Position numbers and translations under genes: made by a program. A stretch of 64,000 nt of DNA from Nocardia cyriacigeorgica GUH-2. Lineage in GTDB: Bacteria > Actinomycetota > Actinomycetes > Mycobacteriales > Mycobacteriaceae. A model generated the notes under the pieces. The model had not been told where the DNA came from, did not search any database, and worked only from the letters and a program-made list of their open reading frames with translations. Where the stretch lies: assembly GCF_000284035.1 (NCBI RefSeq), contig NC_016887.1, positions 4,588,001-4,652,000 on the forward strand, given 5' to 3'. This document shows, one piece after another, positions 34,778 through 45,506 of this stretch; within the stretch, counting starts at the first letter, position 1; every line of letters begins with the position of its first letter.

Positions 34778-35743
34778 ATGACATTCGGGAGAGCGCGCAC
34801 CTGGCCGGCCGGTCTGGCGGTGGCCATCGCGGCCGGTCTGGCGACGGCGGCGCCCGCGCCTGCCCAGCCGTTTCCGAAGATGTGCGCGGACGGGTGGGAG
34901 GCCACCACGATTGTCGAAGGTGTGGGCAATCTGGAGAACCTGGACTCCGACGGCGCCGGCGGCTTCTACGTCACCGGCATCGTCGACGGGTATCTCGCCC
35001 ACGTCTCGGCGGACGGCAAGTTCGAGAAACTGGTCACCGGCCTCGACAAGCCGGCCGGTGTGCGCGTGGCCGGCCGATCGGTGTACTTCCTGACCGGCGA
35101 CGGTATCGACGCGGCGCCGGGCACCTTGCAGCGCTACGACATCGACACCGGCGCGACCACGGTCCTGCTCACCGACCTGAACGGGCCGAACGGCCTGCTT
35201 TTGCTCCCCGATGGCGATCTGCTGTTCAGCACGCTGGGCATGCACCGCGCGCCCACCGGCATCGCCCGCTACCGGCCGTCCACCGGCGAATACACCGAAA
35301 CCTGGTCGAATGTGCCGTGGACCAACGGACTGGCGCTGGCCGCCGACGGGAAGTCGATCTATACCGACAACCTGACCATGCGCATCTTCCGGATCCCGCT
35401 CGACGCCCCCAACTCCCCCACCGTCGTCACCGGCTTCCCGGAACTGATCTCCATGCCCGACGATATGGAAGTCACCCGCGACGGCGATCTCTTCGTCGCC
35501 GACCACGGCGTCGGCGCCATCTACCGCGTCGATACCGCGACCGGGGCCACCTGCGCCATCATCTCCGGGCTGATCAAACGGCCCGACCCGGTCCGCATCC
35601 CACCGGACGGCACCACCTCGGTGCGCATAGCCCGCGACGGCAGCTCATGGGCGCTGTTCATCACGAGTATGGACGGCACGCTGCGGCGCCTGCGCCCGCC
35701 CGCCGACATCGACCTCACTCCGGCCGACGCGACCAGGCGGTAG
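34778..35743 (+). CDS. Exported beta-propeller (SMP-30/NHL-like) protein
   Basis: 321 residues from an ATG at 34778 with a signal peptide (WPAGLAVAIAAGLATAAPAPA). Repeated blades show the SMP-30/gluconolactonase or NHL style: LDSDGAGGFYVTGIVDGYLA, LNGPNGLLLLPDGDLLFSTL, VPWTNGLALAADGKSIYTDN, MPDDMEVTRDGDLFVADHGV. Glu, Asn and Asp residues in these positions bind a metal in SMP-30 enzymes. It may be a secreted lactonase-like enzyme or a binding protein. It is divergent from recQ. Confidence 0.75.
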   Translation: MTFGRARTWPAGLAVAIAAGLATAAPAPAQPFPKMCADGWEATTIVEGVGNLENLDSDGAGGFYVTGIVDGYLAHVSADGKFEKLVTGLDKPAGVRVAGRSVYFLTGDGIDAAPGTLQRYDIDTGATTVLLTDLNGPNGLLLLPDGDLLFSTLGMHRAPTGIARYRPSTGEYTETWSNVPWTNGLALAADGKSIYTDNLTMRIFRIPLDAPNSPTVVTGFPELISMPDDMEVTRDGDLFVADHGVGAIYRVDTATGATCAIISGLIKRPDPVRIPPDGTTSVRIARDGSSWALFITSMDGTLRRLRPPADIDLTPADATRR

Positions 35744-35856
35744 GCGATGTGCACGCACCCGGCCACCCGCGTCCCGCCGTCGTCCGACGGCATCGCGTTG
35801 CTCCGGCCAATCGGAATGGGGCTCGAACCGGTCGATCAGTGGCCCACGGTGGCGCG

Positions 35857-36375
35857 ATGAACACCGCCGCACCGATGGCCCCCGCCACCGCGGAGGATGC
35901 GCCCGATATCGCCGCACTCCGCGACGAGCTGGCCCACTGGATGCTCGCGAACGACATCCAGCAGTGGAAGCCGGGCGAGTGCCCACCCGAGACGGTCGCC
36001 GCCGAGATCGCGCGCGGCGAATGGTTCATCTGGCGCGACGAGGACGGCGCGCTCATCGCCACAGTGCGCCTGATCTGGCGCGATCCCGAATTCTGGGGCG
36101 CGGCCGACGGCGAGGCCGGCTATGTGCATGGGCTCATGGTCGCCCCGGCCCACCGCGGCAAACAGCTGGGCAGCCGGGTCCTCGAGTTCTGCGCCGAACG
36201 CACCCTGGCCCACGGGCTGTCGGTGCAGCGGCTCGACACCGCCGAGAACAATGCGGTGCTGCGCGAGTTCTACGCCGCGCAAGGCTTCACCCAAGTCGGG
36301 ACAGCCCCGCTGCCTGCACGTTTCCACGGCTGCGAACGGATCGTGCTGCTCGAAAAGCGCCTCGGCGCGGCCTAG
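35857..36375 (+). CDS. GNAT-family N-acetyltransferase
   Basis: 172 residues from an ATG at 35857. The acetyl-CoA-binding motif is VHGLMVAPAHRGKQLGSRVL, followed by RLDTAENNAVLREFYAAQGF, the standard GNAT fold. The N-terminal part (LRDELAHWMLANDIQQWKPG) resembles GNATs acting on small molecules. Substrate unknown. It converges with hisN. Confidence 0.88.
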   Translation: MNTAAPMAPATAEDAPDIAALRDELAHWMLANDIQQWKPGECPPETVAAEIARGEWFIWRDEDGALIATVRLIWRDPEFWGAADGEAGYVHGLMVAPAHRGKQLGSRVLEFCAERTLAHGLSVQRLDTAENNAVLREFYAAQGFTQVGTAPLPARFHGCERIVLLEKRLGAA

Positions 36376-36405
36376 CGACCGGGATCACCCCCCATGAGCT
36401 CAGGT

Positions 36406-37191
36406 TCAGGGACAGAGTCGATCGAGAACCGCTTGGTGCAGCAGGCCGTTGGTGGCGACCGCGTCGCCGCCGTGCGGTCCGGGCCTGCCGTCGAGGGAGG
36501 TGAAGGTGCCGCCGGCTTCGCGGACCAGGATGTCGAGGGCCGCCAGATCCCAGAGGGAGACCTCGGGTTCGGTGGCGATATCGACGGCGCCCTCGGCGAC
36601 CAGGCAGTAGTTGAGGAAATCGCCGTAGCCGCGCACCCGCCACACCTCATCGGTGAGGTCGATGAACTTCTCCCGCAAGCCTCGATCGCGCCAGCCGGAC
36701 AGGCTGGAGAAGGCCAGGCTGGCGTTGTCGAGGTCGCCGACGGCGGAGACCGTGATCGGCTTCGGCGCGCCCGGATGGAAGCTGGACCAGGCGCCCGAGC
36801 CGGCTGCCGCCCACCAGCGGCGGGCCAGCGCCGGTGCGCTCACCACCCCGGCCACCGGCACACCGTCCTCCAGCAGCGCGATGAGCGTCGCCCACACCGG
36901 GACGCGGCGCACGAAGTTCTTGGTGCCGTCGATCGGGTCGATCACCCACTGGCGGCCGGTGAACTCGGCGTCACCGCCGAACTCCTCGCCCAGCACCGAA
37001 TCCTGCGGCCGCTCATGCTCGAGCAGATGCCTGATCTCGCGCTCCACGGCCAGATCCGCATCCGACACCGGCGTCAGATCCGGTTTGGCGTCGACTTTCA
37101 GGTCGAGCGCGCCGAATCGCTCCTTGGTGATGGTGTCGGCGGCATCGGCGAGCCGAAGGGCGAGTTCGAGATCGGAAGTGTGCGCAGCCAC
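36406..37191 (-). CDS. hisN: Histidinol-phosphatase (inositol monophosphatase family)
   Basis: 261 residues from a GTG at 37191. IMPase-family metal sites: GEEFGG (Glu), WVIDPIDGTKNFVRRVPVWA (the DPIDGT motif) and SLWDLAALDILVREAGG. The sequence after DGTKNF (VRRVPVWATLIALLEDGVP) is the version found in the actinobacterial HisN that dephosphorylates histidinol phosphate in histidine synthesis. A role on inositol phosphates cannot be excluded by sequence alone. Confidence 0.85.
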   Translation of the reverse strand: MAAHTSDLELALRLADAADTITKERFGALDLKVDAKPDLTPVSDADLAVEREIRHLLEHERPQDSVLGEEFGGDAEFTGRQWVIDPIDGTKNFVRRVPVWATLIALLEDGVPVAGVVSAPALARRWWAAAGSGAWSSFHPGAPKPITVSAVGDLDNASLAFSSLSGWRDRGLREKFIDLTDEVWRVRGYGDFLNYCLVAEGAVDIATEPEVSLWDLAALDILVREAGGTFTSLDGRPGPHGGDAVATNGLLHQAVLDRLCP

Positions 37192-37232
37192 CTCGAAACC
37201 TTATCCGGTCAACCCAACTGCCCCCAGCGCGA

Positions 37233-37823
37233 TCAGGCGACCGGAACCGACCGAGCAGCCGTCAACGCCGACGCCCACCAATGCAGCCGGTCCAGCATCG
37301 TCCGCGCGGCGGCCGCCGGTTCCTCCGGTTCACGCAGCTGACCGTTCTCGTCGAACAGCAGGTAGTAGCGCGGAAACGAGACGTACTCGCGCAGCGTGTG
37401 CGCGTCGAGTTCGTTGAACACCTGGCGCAGCCCTTCGATGGCCAGCAGCCCGCCGCTGCCTCCGCTGTAGCCGACGAAGCCGATCGTCTTGCCCTGCCAC
37501 TGGGTGAAGTGCCAGTCGATGGCGGCCTTGAGCGAGGCCGGGAAGCTGCGGTTGTAGTCGGGCGTGACGATGACGTAGGCGTCGGCCGCCGATAGCCGCT
37601 CGGTCAGGCCCACCATCCCGGCGGGCCGGTCCGGGTCCGGGTTCATGGCCGGCGGGACGGCGGGCAGTTCGAGCGGGATGTCGTAGTCGGCCAGATCGAT
37701 GACGTCGACGTCGTAGCCGCCGTGCGCGCGGGCGTGGTCGGCGAACCAGTTCGCCACCACCGGGCCGAACCGTCCGTCCCGGACGCTGCCGATGATCACC
37801 GCGAGCTTCACTGTCGTGGTCAT
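37233..37823 (-). CDS. NADPH-dependent FMN reductase
   Basis: 196 residues from an ATG at 37823. The flavodoxin-like fold is shown by AVIIGSVRDGRFGPVVANWF (phosphate loop), VIVTPDYNRSFPASLKAAID and KTIGFVGYSGGSGG. Such enzymes reduce FMN or quinones. It is divergent from a damaged MmyB-type regulator at 37966 that presumably once controlled it. Confidence 0.9.
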   Translation of the reverse strand: MTTTVKLAVIIGSVRDGRFGPVVANWFADHARAHGGYDVDVIDLADYDIPLELPAVPPAMNPDPDRPAGMVGLTERLSAADAYVIVTPDYNRSFPASLKAAIDWHFTQWQGKTIGFVGYSGGSGGLLAIEGLRQVFNELDAHTLREYVSFPRYYLLFDENGQLREPEEPAAAARTMLDRLHWWASALTAARSVPVA

Positions 37824-37965
37824 GCCGTTCTCCTTCGGTCGAGAGGCGACCTCCGCGGTCGCTCGGTCATCACTCTGTCGGCGATGCGCAGGGCGATGAA
37901 GACCGCGCCGAGGGTGGTAGCGCGAGGGCCACTCTCAGCGCCGGGAAGGTGATTACGGTGGACGG

Positions 37966-38575
37966 GTGAGCACCAACGAGATGGGCCTGTTCCTGCGCAC
38001 CCGGCGCGAGTCGGTCACTCCCGCGCAGGTCGGGCTGCCGAGCGGCCCACGTCGCCGGACCCCTGGCCGTGCTCGAACCCACCGCCGCGATCGTCGTCAA
38101 CCGGCTCACCGAGATCCTGGCCTGCACCGAGGGCTACCGCACCCTGATGGGCGCGTCCGGCCAGCTCGACGACGAACTGCCCGACCTGGCCGGCTACGCC
38201 TTCACCGATCCGCGCGCCAAGCAGTTCTTCCCCGACTGGGATCGCGTCGCCGACCACCTCGTCGCCACCTTGAAGCAGGGCCCGTTCCGCGCGGACCCGA
38301 ATATCGATGCCCTGGCCGACCGCCTCACCATCACCGCCGGCGCCGCCTTCACCGACCGCGTCGAGACCGTGCCGAGCCTGCCGCCGGTCACCGGGATCAC
38401 CCGCATACAGCATCCCGAGGCGGGTGCGCTGCGGATGGCCTATGAGACCCTCGATCTGCCCGCCGACGACGACCAGCAGCTCATCGTCTACCTGCCCGCC
38501 GACGACGCCACCGCCGCCGCGCTCGACGCCCTCAACGGTCGCCGCCCGGGCGCGCTGCGCGCCGTCTCCGGATAG
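37966..38575 (+). pseudogene. MmyB-like XRE regulator lacking its HTH domain
   Basis: From a GTG at 37966 the frame gives STNEMGLFLRTRRESVTPAQ and VGLPSGPRRRTPG, exactly the start of actinobacterial XRE/MmyB regulators up to the first helix. At about 38058 the reading moves to another frame (LAVLEPTAAIVVNRLTEILA) with the C-terminal MmyB-like ligand domain, which continues to 38575. The 60 or so codons that normally hold the helix-turn-helix are missing. An internal deletion with frameshift is the simplest reading; a free-standing ligand domain from 38069 is conceivable. Confidence 0.8.
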
Positions 38576-38625
38576 CCTGCCCTGCGGTTTCACCCCGCCG
38601 TACCGGCCCGGTAGCCTTGGACATC

Positions 38626-39740
<1,115 letters not shown>

Positions 39741-39741
<1 letters not shown>

Positions 39742-40619
39742 TGTTCGCCTCGGGGATCCGGAGTTCGGGGATCCACGCGCTGTCGGTCTCCTCCGACGTC
39801 ACCCCTTGGCTGCGGTCCTCTGGCCTGGAGATCGTGCTGCTGATCCTGGGCGCGGTGCTGTTCAGCCGGTTCGCGACGTTCGTGCGCGACCGCGTCACCA
39901 GCAAGATCGATGCCGGTTTCCAGAGCAGCGACGCGCTGGTGCGCACCGAGGCGGCCAAGCATCGGCACGCGCTGGCGCAGGTGGTCACCTGGGTGGTGCT
40001 GACCATCGTCTATGTGCTGGTGGGCATGGAGGTGTTGCAGCGCCTCGGGTTCGCCGTCACCGGTCTGGTGGCGCCTGCCGCGGTGCTGGGTGCCGCGCTG
40101 GGTTTCGGCGCCCAGCGCATCGTGCAGGACATCCTGGCCGGGTTCTTCCTGATCACCGAGCGCCAGTACGGATTCGGTGACGTAGTGCGCATCAACGTCA
40201 CCGGTGCCGCCGACCCCGCCGAGGGCACCGTCGAAGACGTCACCCTGCGGATCACCACCTTGCGCGACGCCGACGGTCAGGTGATCATCGTGCCCAACGG
40301 CCAGATTGTGAAAGTCACGAATCTGTCGAAAGATTGGGCTCGTGCGGCGATCGACGTCCCGGTGTCGGCCAGCGCCGACATCACCCGGGTGAACGAGATC
40401 CTGCACAAGGTGGGCGAAGAGGCCTACCGCGACCGCAGGCTCGAACCGCTGCTGCTGGACGAGCCGACGGTCATGGGTGTGGAAGACCTCACGGTCGACC
40501 AGATGAACATCCGGATGGTCGCCCGCACCCTGCCGGGTAAGCAATTCGAAGTAGGACGCGAGCTGCGGGTCCGGGTAGCCGCCGCGCTGCGCAGGGAAGG
40601 TATCAGTGAAACCGCGTAA
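39741..40619 (+). CDS. Mechanosensitive channel, MscS family
   Basis: 292 residues from an ATG overlapping the prfB stop by one base (TGATG). Three hydrophobic segments (LEIVLLILGAVLFSRFATFV; VVTWVVLTIVYVLVGMEVLQ; the pore helix APAAVLGAALGFGAQRIVQD) followed by the MscS beta domain (GFFLITERQYGFGDVVRI, VEDVTLRITTLRDADGQVI, VPNGQI). It opens under membrane tension to release osmolytes. The position between prfB and ftsE corresponds to the mycobacterial gene order. Confidence 0.92.
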
Positions 40620-40758
40620 ATCCACGGCGATCCTGATGGGGAGCTGGGTCGCCACGTTCGTGCTGTATCTGTTCGTCAAACCCGACACCCCCACCCCGCC
40701 CGCGCCGTTGGTGAATACCGTTCCGGCAGCGGTGCATACGACACCCGCGGCTCCGTGA
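40606..40758 (+). CDS. Small proline-rich membrane protein
   Basis: 50 residues from a GTG at 40606 inside the end of the MscS-like gene (14-base overlap). One transmembrane helix (TAILMGSWVATFVLYLFVKP) then a Pro/Ala/Val tail (DTPTPPAPLVNTVPAAVHTT). In mycobacteria a short proline-rich membrane gene occupies the same place between the MscS-like gene and ftsE, which is the main reason to accept this one. Confidence 0.6.
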   Translation: MKPRKSTAILMGSWVATFVLYLFVKPDTPTPPAPLVNTVPAAVHTTPAAP

Positions 40759-40879
40759 CCCGCCCGGGTTCGCGGGCCTGACAGCGCCACGATCTCGCCT
40801 TTGACCAGGGCCTCATCTCGCCCGTGAGGCAGCTCACGGGCCCAGGCCACGGGGTGGGCCATGGTTACACTGGCTCCCC

Positions 40880-41568
<689 letters not shown>

Positions 41569-41569
<1 letters not shown>

Positions 41570-42474
41570 TGCGCGCGAGTTTCCTGTTCGGCGAGGTCAT
41601 CGAGGGGCTACGCCGCAACGTCACGATGACGATCGCAATGATCCTGACCACCGCGGTCTCACTCACCATGCTCGGTGGCGGCCTGCTCGCGGTGCGGATC
41701 GCGGACAAGACCGAGCAGTACTTCCTGGACCGGCTCGAGGTGCGGCTGTATCTGACCGAGGACGTCTCGGCCACCGATCCGGACTGTTCGCTCGAACCCT
41801 GCAAGTCGCTGATGGCGGATCTGAAGGCCACCGAAGGCGTGGAGTCGGTGCAGTTGCTCAACCGCGACGACGCGATCCGCGAGGCCAAGGAGAAGACCTT
41901 CAAGGATCAGCCGGAGCTGGCCGAATACGTGGCCGACACGCCGCTACCGGCCTCGCTGCGGGTCAAGATGGTCGACGCCGAGTTGTATCCGACGATCTAC
42001 GAGTCGTTCTACGACCGGCCCGGTGTGGGCATGGTGCGCAACGACAAGGACATCGTCGACCGGCTGGTCAGCCTGTTCGACGGACTGCGCAACGCCGCGT
42101 TCGGCCTGGCCATCCTGCAAGCCGTCGCGGCGCTGCTGTTGATCGCGAACATGGTGCAGATCGCCGCGTTCACCCGGCGCACCGAGGTCGGGATCATGCG
42201 ACTGGTCGGCGCGACCCGCTGGTATACCCAGCTACCGTTCCTGCTCGAGGCGGTGGTCGCGGCGCTGGCCGGCTCGCTGCTGGCGGTGGTGGGCCTGTTC
42301 ATCGCGCGGCCGCTGGTGGTCGACCGGGCGCTCGGCGATTTGTTCGCGAGCAAGGTCTTCCCCCGCATCACCGGCGACGACATCGCGATGACGGCATTGA
42401 TCATCGCCCCGGTCGGCGTGGCCTTCGCGGCCGTGACGGCCTACGCCACGCTGCGCTACTACGTGCGCGAATAG
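41569..42474 (+). CDS. ftsX: Cell-division protein FtsX (permease-like)
   Basis: 301 residues from an ATG sharing one base with the ftsE stop. One N-terminal transmembrane helix (NVTMTIAMILTTAVSLTMLG), a large extracytoplasmic domain of about 120 residues containing a Cys pair (TDPDCSLEPCKSL), then three helices of the FtsX permease domain. The external domain binds and activates a RipC/NlpC-type hydrolase in relatives. Two hairpins follow; smpB, next in mycobacteria, is absent. Confidence 0.96.
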
Positions 42475-42480
42475 GCGAAA

Positions 42481-42548
42481 TCCCGCGCTGTCGAGCGCGG
42501 GAGGAAATCGTCTCGCGGGCCGGTCCACCTTCGGGTGGGCCGGCCTTT
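42481..42548 (+). terminator. Two hairpins ending the prfB-ftsEX operon
   Basis: TCCCGCGCT-GTCG-AGCGCGGGA (42481-42502) and GGCCGGTCCACC-TTCG-GGTGGGCCGGCC (42518-42545, one G:U) followed by TTT. The second looks like a working intrinsic terminator. Confidence 0.8.
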
Positions 42549-42625
42549 CGCGTCCCCGGCGCCGGGCCCGTTTTGTGATACCGCACAACGACTCGGCAAC
42601 AGATTCGCGAACCCTCGACGCTTTT

Positions 42626-42662
42626 CTTACTCTGGAGTAAGATAGCCTTACTCAAGAGTAAG
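42626..42662. promoter_or_regulatory. Tandem operator palindromes before the acyl-CoA dehydrogenases
   Basis: CTTACTC-TG-GAGTAAG (42626-42641) and CTTACTC-AA-GAGTAAG (42647-42662) are both perfect 16-bp palindromes with identical arms; centres are 21 bp apart, two helical turns. They look like a TetR-type operator pair for a fatty-acid-responsive regulator not encoded nearby. Confidence 0.8.
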
Positions 42663-42711
42663 AAATGGGACCACCACCCACTCACCCACCCATCCGAGAA
42701 AACAGGTGATG

Positions 42712-44115
42712 ATGAGCACTCGAGACAGCGCGACGAAGCGACGTCCGGATTCCGGCCGGATCCAGGATTCCGCGGTCGGCCTGAACCAACCCAAGCGGGA
42801 TTGGATGGGCGCGGCGATGCGGGTGATGACGACCCTCACCGGGTCCGAGCTCGCCGAGAAGTACAACTTGCGCAAGCCGATCGAGCGGGTCACCTACGAA
42901 GGCACCAAGACCGGATTCCGCACTCTCGGTGCGGCCACCCGCGCGTTCAACAAGGTCGCTGGCGGCGGTCAGCCCAAGCGACTGGCCACCAACGAGGCCA
43001 AGAACAAGGACTACTTCGACCTCACCCCCACCGACGAACAGCAGATGATCGTCGAGACGGTGCGCGAGTTCGCGGCCGAGATCCTGCGCCCGGCCGCGCA
43101 CGACGCCGACGAGGCCGCCGCCGCGCCGAAGGATCTGCTCGGCCGCGCCGCCGAACTCGGCATCACCCTGATCAACGTGCCCGAGGAGCTCGAGGGCGCG
43201 GCCAGCGAACGCGGCGCCGTCACCAACTCGATGGTCGCCGAGGCGCTCGCGCACGGCGATATGGGTCTGGCGCTGCCGATCCTGGCGCCCAGCGGCGTCG
43301 CAGTGGCACTGTCGCAGTGGGGCACCGACGCCCAGCAGCAGACCTACCTGCCCGCCTTCACCGGCGAGAACGTGCCGCAGGCCTCGGTGGTGATCAGCGA
43401 GCCGCGCGCCCTGTTCGACCCGTTCGCGCTGCAGACCAAGGCCGTGCGCTCCCCCAGCGGCTACCGGCTCTCCGGTGTGAAGAGCCTGGTCCCGGCCGCG
43501 GCGGACGCCGAGCTGTTCATCGTCGGCGCCGAACTCGACGGACGCCCGGCGCTGTTCATCGTCGAATCCGACGCGCAGGGTCTGGTCGTGGAGGCCGACC
43601 CGAGCATGGGTCTGCGGGCCGCGGGCCTGGGCCGGCTCATCCTCGACAACGTCGCCGTCGGCTCCGACGCGCTGCTCGGCGACGGTGACGGCAAGCAGCA
43701 CGCCGAGGACTACGCCGACGCCGTGCGCCTGGCCCGCCTCGGCTGGGCCTCGCTGGCGGTCGGCACCGGCCAGGCCGTGCTCGACTACGTCATCCCCTAC
43801 GTCAACGAGCGGGAAGCGTTCGGCGAGCCGATCTCGCACCGCCAGGCGGTCGCGTTCATGGTCGCCAATATCGCCATCGAGCTCGACGGCCTGCGTCTGG
43901 TGACGCTGCGTGGCGCATCCCGCGCCGAGCAGGGGCTGTCGTTCGCCCGCGAGGCGGCGCTGGCCAAGAAGCTGGCCACCGACAAGGGCATGCAGTTCGG
44001 CCTCGACGGCGTGCAGCTGCTCGGCGGCCACGGCTTCACCAAGGAGCACCCGGTCGAGCGCTGGTACCGCGATCTGCGCGGCATCGGCGTCGCCGAAGGT
44101 GTCGTCCTCGTCTGA
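42712..44115 (+). CDS. Acyl-CoA dehydrogenase (FadE24-like)
   Basis: 467 residues from ATG 42712 (GTG 42706 and ATG 42709 are in frame directly before it). After a basic leader of about 100 residues comes the acyl-CoA dehydrogenase domain: LTPTDEQQMIVETVREFAAE, ASVVISEPRALFDPFALQTK, NEREAFGEPISHRQAVAFMV, LLGGHGFTKEHPVERWYRDL and a final GIGVAEGV holding the position of the catalytic Glu. The long leader and the partner gene downstream match the mycobacterial fadE24-fadE23 pair. It performs the first step of beta-oxidation with FAD. Two paired FadE chains may form one heteromeric enzyme. Confidence 0.88.
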   Translation: MSTRDSATKRRPDSGRIQDSAVGLNQPKRDWMGAAMRVMTTLTGSELAEKYNLRKPIERVTYEGTKTGFRTLGAATRAFNKVAGGGQPKRLATNEAKNKDYFDLTPTDEQQMIVETVREFAAEILRPAAHDADEAAAAPKDLLGRAAELGITLINVPEELEGAASERGAVTNSMVAEALAHGDMGLALPILAPSGVAVALSQWGTDAQQQTYLPAFTGENVPQASVVISEPRALFDPFALQTKAVRSPSGYRLSGVKSLVPAAADAELFIVGAELDGRPALFIVESDAQGLVVEADPSMGLRAAGLGRLILDNVAVGSDALLGDGDGKQHAEDYADAVRLARLGWASLAVGTGQAVLDYVIPYVNEREAFGEPISHRQAVAFMVANIAIELDGLRLVTLRGASRAEQGLSFAREAALAKKLATDKGMQFGLDGVQLLGGHGFTKEHPVERWYRDLRGIGVAEGVVLV

Positions 44116-44148
44116 CCGGCCCGTTCGTTACTTCAGGAGATTCCAACC

Positions 44149-45372
44149 ATGATCAATCTCGAACTCCCCAAGAAGCTGCGGGCCAGCGCCAACCAGGCGC
44201 ATCAGGTCGCCGCGCAGATCTTCCGGCCCATCTCGCGTAAATACGATCTCGCCGAACACGAGTACCCGGTCGAGCTCGACACCATGGCCGCCATGGTCGA
44301 GGGCCTGGCCGACTCCGGCACCCAGAAGATCGGCGGCGCCGCGGGCGGTCGCGAGGACGACAGCGACGCCCACGCCACCGAGCTGCTCGGAAACACCAAC
44401 GGCGGCAATATGTCCGCGCTGCTCAACGCCCTCGAGACCTCGTGGGGCGACGTCGGCCTGATGCTGTCGATCCCGTACCAGGGCCTCGGCAACGCCGCCA
44501 TCGCCGCCGTCGCCACCGACGAGCAGCTCAAGCGGTTCGGCAAGGTGTGGGCCTCGATGGCCATCACCGAGCCGTCCTTCGGTTCCGACTCCGCGGCCGT
44601 CACCACCACCGCCGTCCTCGACGGCGACGAGTGGGTCCTCAACGGCGAGAAGATCTTCGTCACTGCCGGTGAGCGCTCCACCCACATCGTGGTGTGGGCC
44701 TCGGTCGACCGCAGCCTCGGCCGCGCGGCAATCAAGTCGTTCGTCGTGCCGCGCGACGCTCCGGGCCTGTCGGTGGCGCGGCTCGAACACAAGCTCGGCA
44801 TCAAGGCCTCCGACACCGCCGTGCTGCTGCTGCAGGACTGCCGCATCCCGAAGGACAACATCCTCGGCAGCCCGGAAGTCAACGTGGAGAAGGGCTTTGC
44901 CGGGGTCATGCAGACCTTCGACAACACCCGCCCCCTCGTGGCCGCCATGGCCGTCGGTGTGGCCCGCGCCGCCCTCGAAGAGCTGCGCTCGGTCCTGAAG
45001 GACGCCGGCATCGAGCCGTCCTACGACATCCCCGCCAACAACCAGCCCGCCGCGGCCGCCGAATTCCTGCGCATGGAAGCCGATTACGAATCGGCCTACC
45101 TGCTGGCCCTGCGCGCGGCCTGGATGGCCGACAACAAGAAGCCGAACTCCCTCGAGGCTTCCATGTCCAAGGCCAAGGCCGGCCGCACCGGCACCGACGT
45201 CACCCTCAAGGCCGTCGAACTCGCCGGCCCCCTCGGGTACTCGCAGCGGACCCTGCTGGAGAAGTGGGGCCGCGACTCCAAGATCCTCGACATCTTCGAG
45301 GGGACCCAGCAGATCCAGCAGCTGATCGTCGCCCGGCGGGTGCTGGGGAAGACCAGCGCTGAGCTGAAGTAA
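44149..45372 (+). CDS. Acyl-CoA dehydrogenase (FadE23-like)
   Basis: 407 residues from an ATG at 44149 preceded by CAGGAGATT. Family segments: ASMAITEPSFGSDSAAVTTT, GEKIFVTAGERSTHIVVWAS, SVARLEHKLGIKASDTAVLL and the C-terminal ILDIFEGTQQIQQLIVARRV, whose FEGTQQIQ carries the usual catalytic Glu and flavin contacts. It lies 33 bases after its partner, under the same tandem operators, and ends at a terminator. The exact acyl chain is unknown. Confidence 0.9.
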   Translation: MINLELPKKLRASANQAHQVAAQIFRPISRKYDLAEHEYPVELDTMAAMVEGLADSGTQKIGGAAGGREDDSDAHATELLGNTNGGNMSALLNALETSWGDVGLMLSIPYQGLGNAAIAAVATDEQLKRFGKVWASMAITEPSFGSDSAAVTTTAVLDGDEWVLNGEKIFVTAGERSTHIVVWASVDRSLGRAAIKSFVVPRDAPGLSVARLEHKLGIKASDTAVLLLQDCRIPKDNILGSPEVNVEKGFAGVMQTFDNTRPLVAAMAVGVARAALEELRSVLKDAGIEPSYDIPANNQPAAAAEFLRMEADYESAYLLALRAAWMADNKKPNSLEASMSKAKAGRTGTDVTLKAVELAGPLGYSQRTLLEKWGRDSKILDIFEGTQQIQQLIVARRVLGKTSAELK

Positions 45373-45385
45373 GGGTTCATAAAGG

Positions 45386-45425
45386 AACCGGTGCGGGTCG
45401 GGATGTCGATCTGCACCGGTTTCTT
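45386..45425 (+). terminator. Terminator of the acyl-CoA dehydrogenase operon
   Basis: AACCGGTGC (45386-45394) pairs with GCACCGGTT (45413-45421) followed by TCTTT. Confidence 0.8.
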
Positions 45426-45506
45426 TGTGTTCGGAGGGGCGTATGCGGAACGGGTGTCGGTTTTCGGATCCAGGTCGCGCACTGCTACCGGCGCGATGCG
45501 ATCCGA

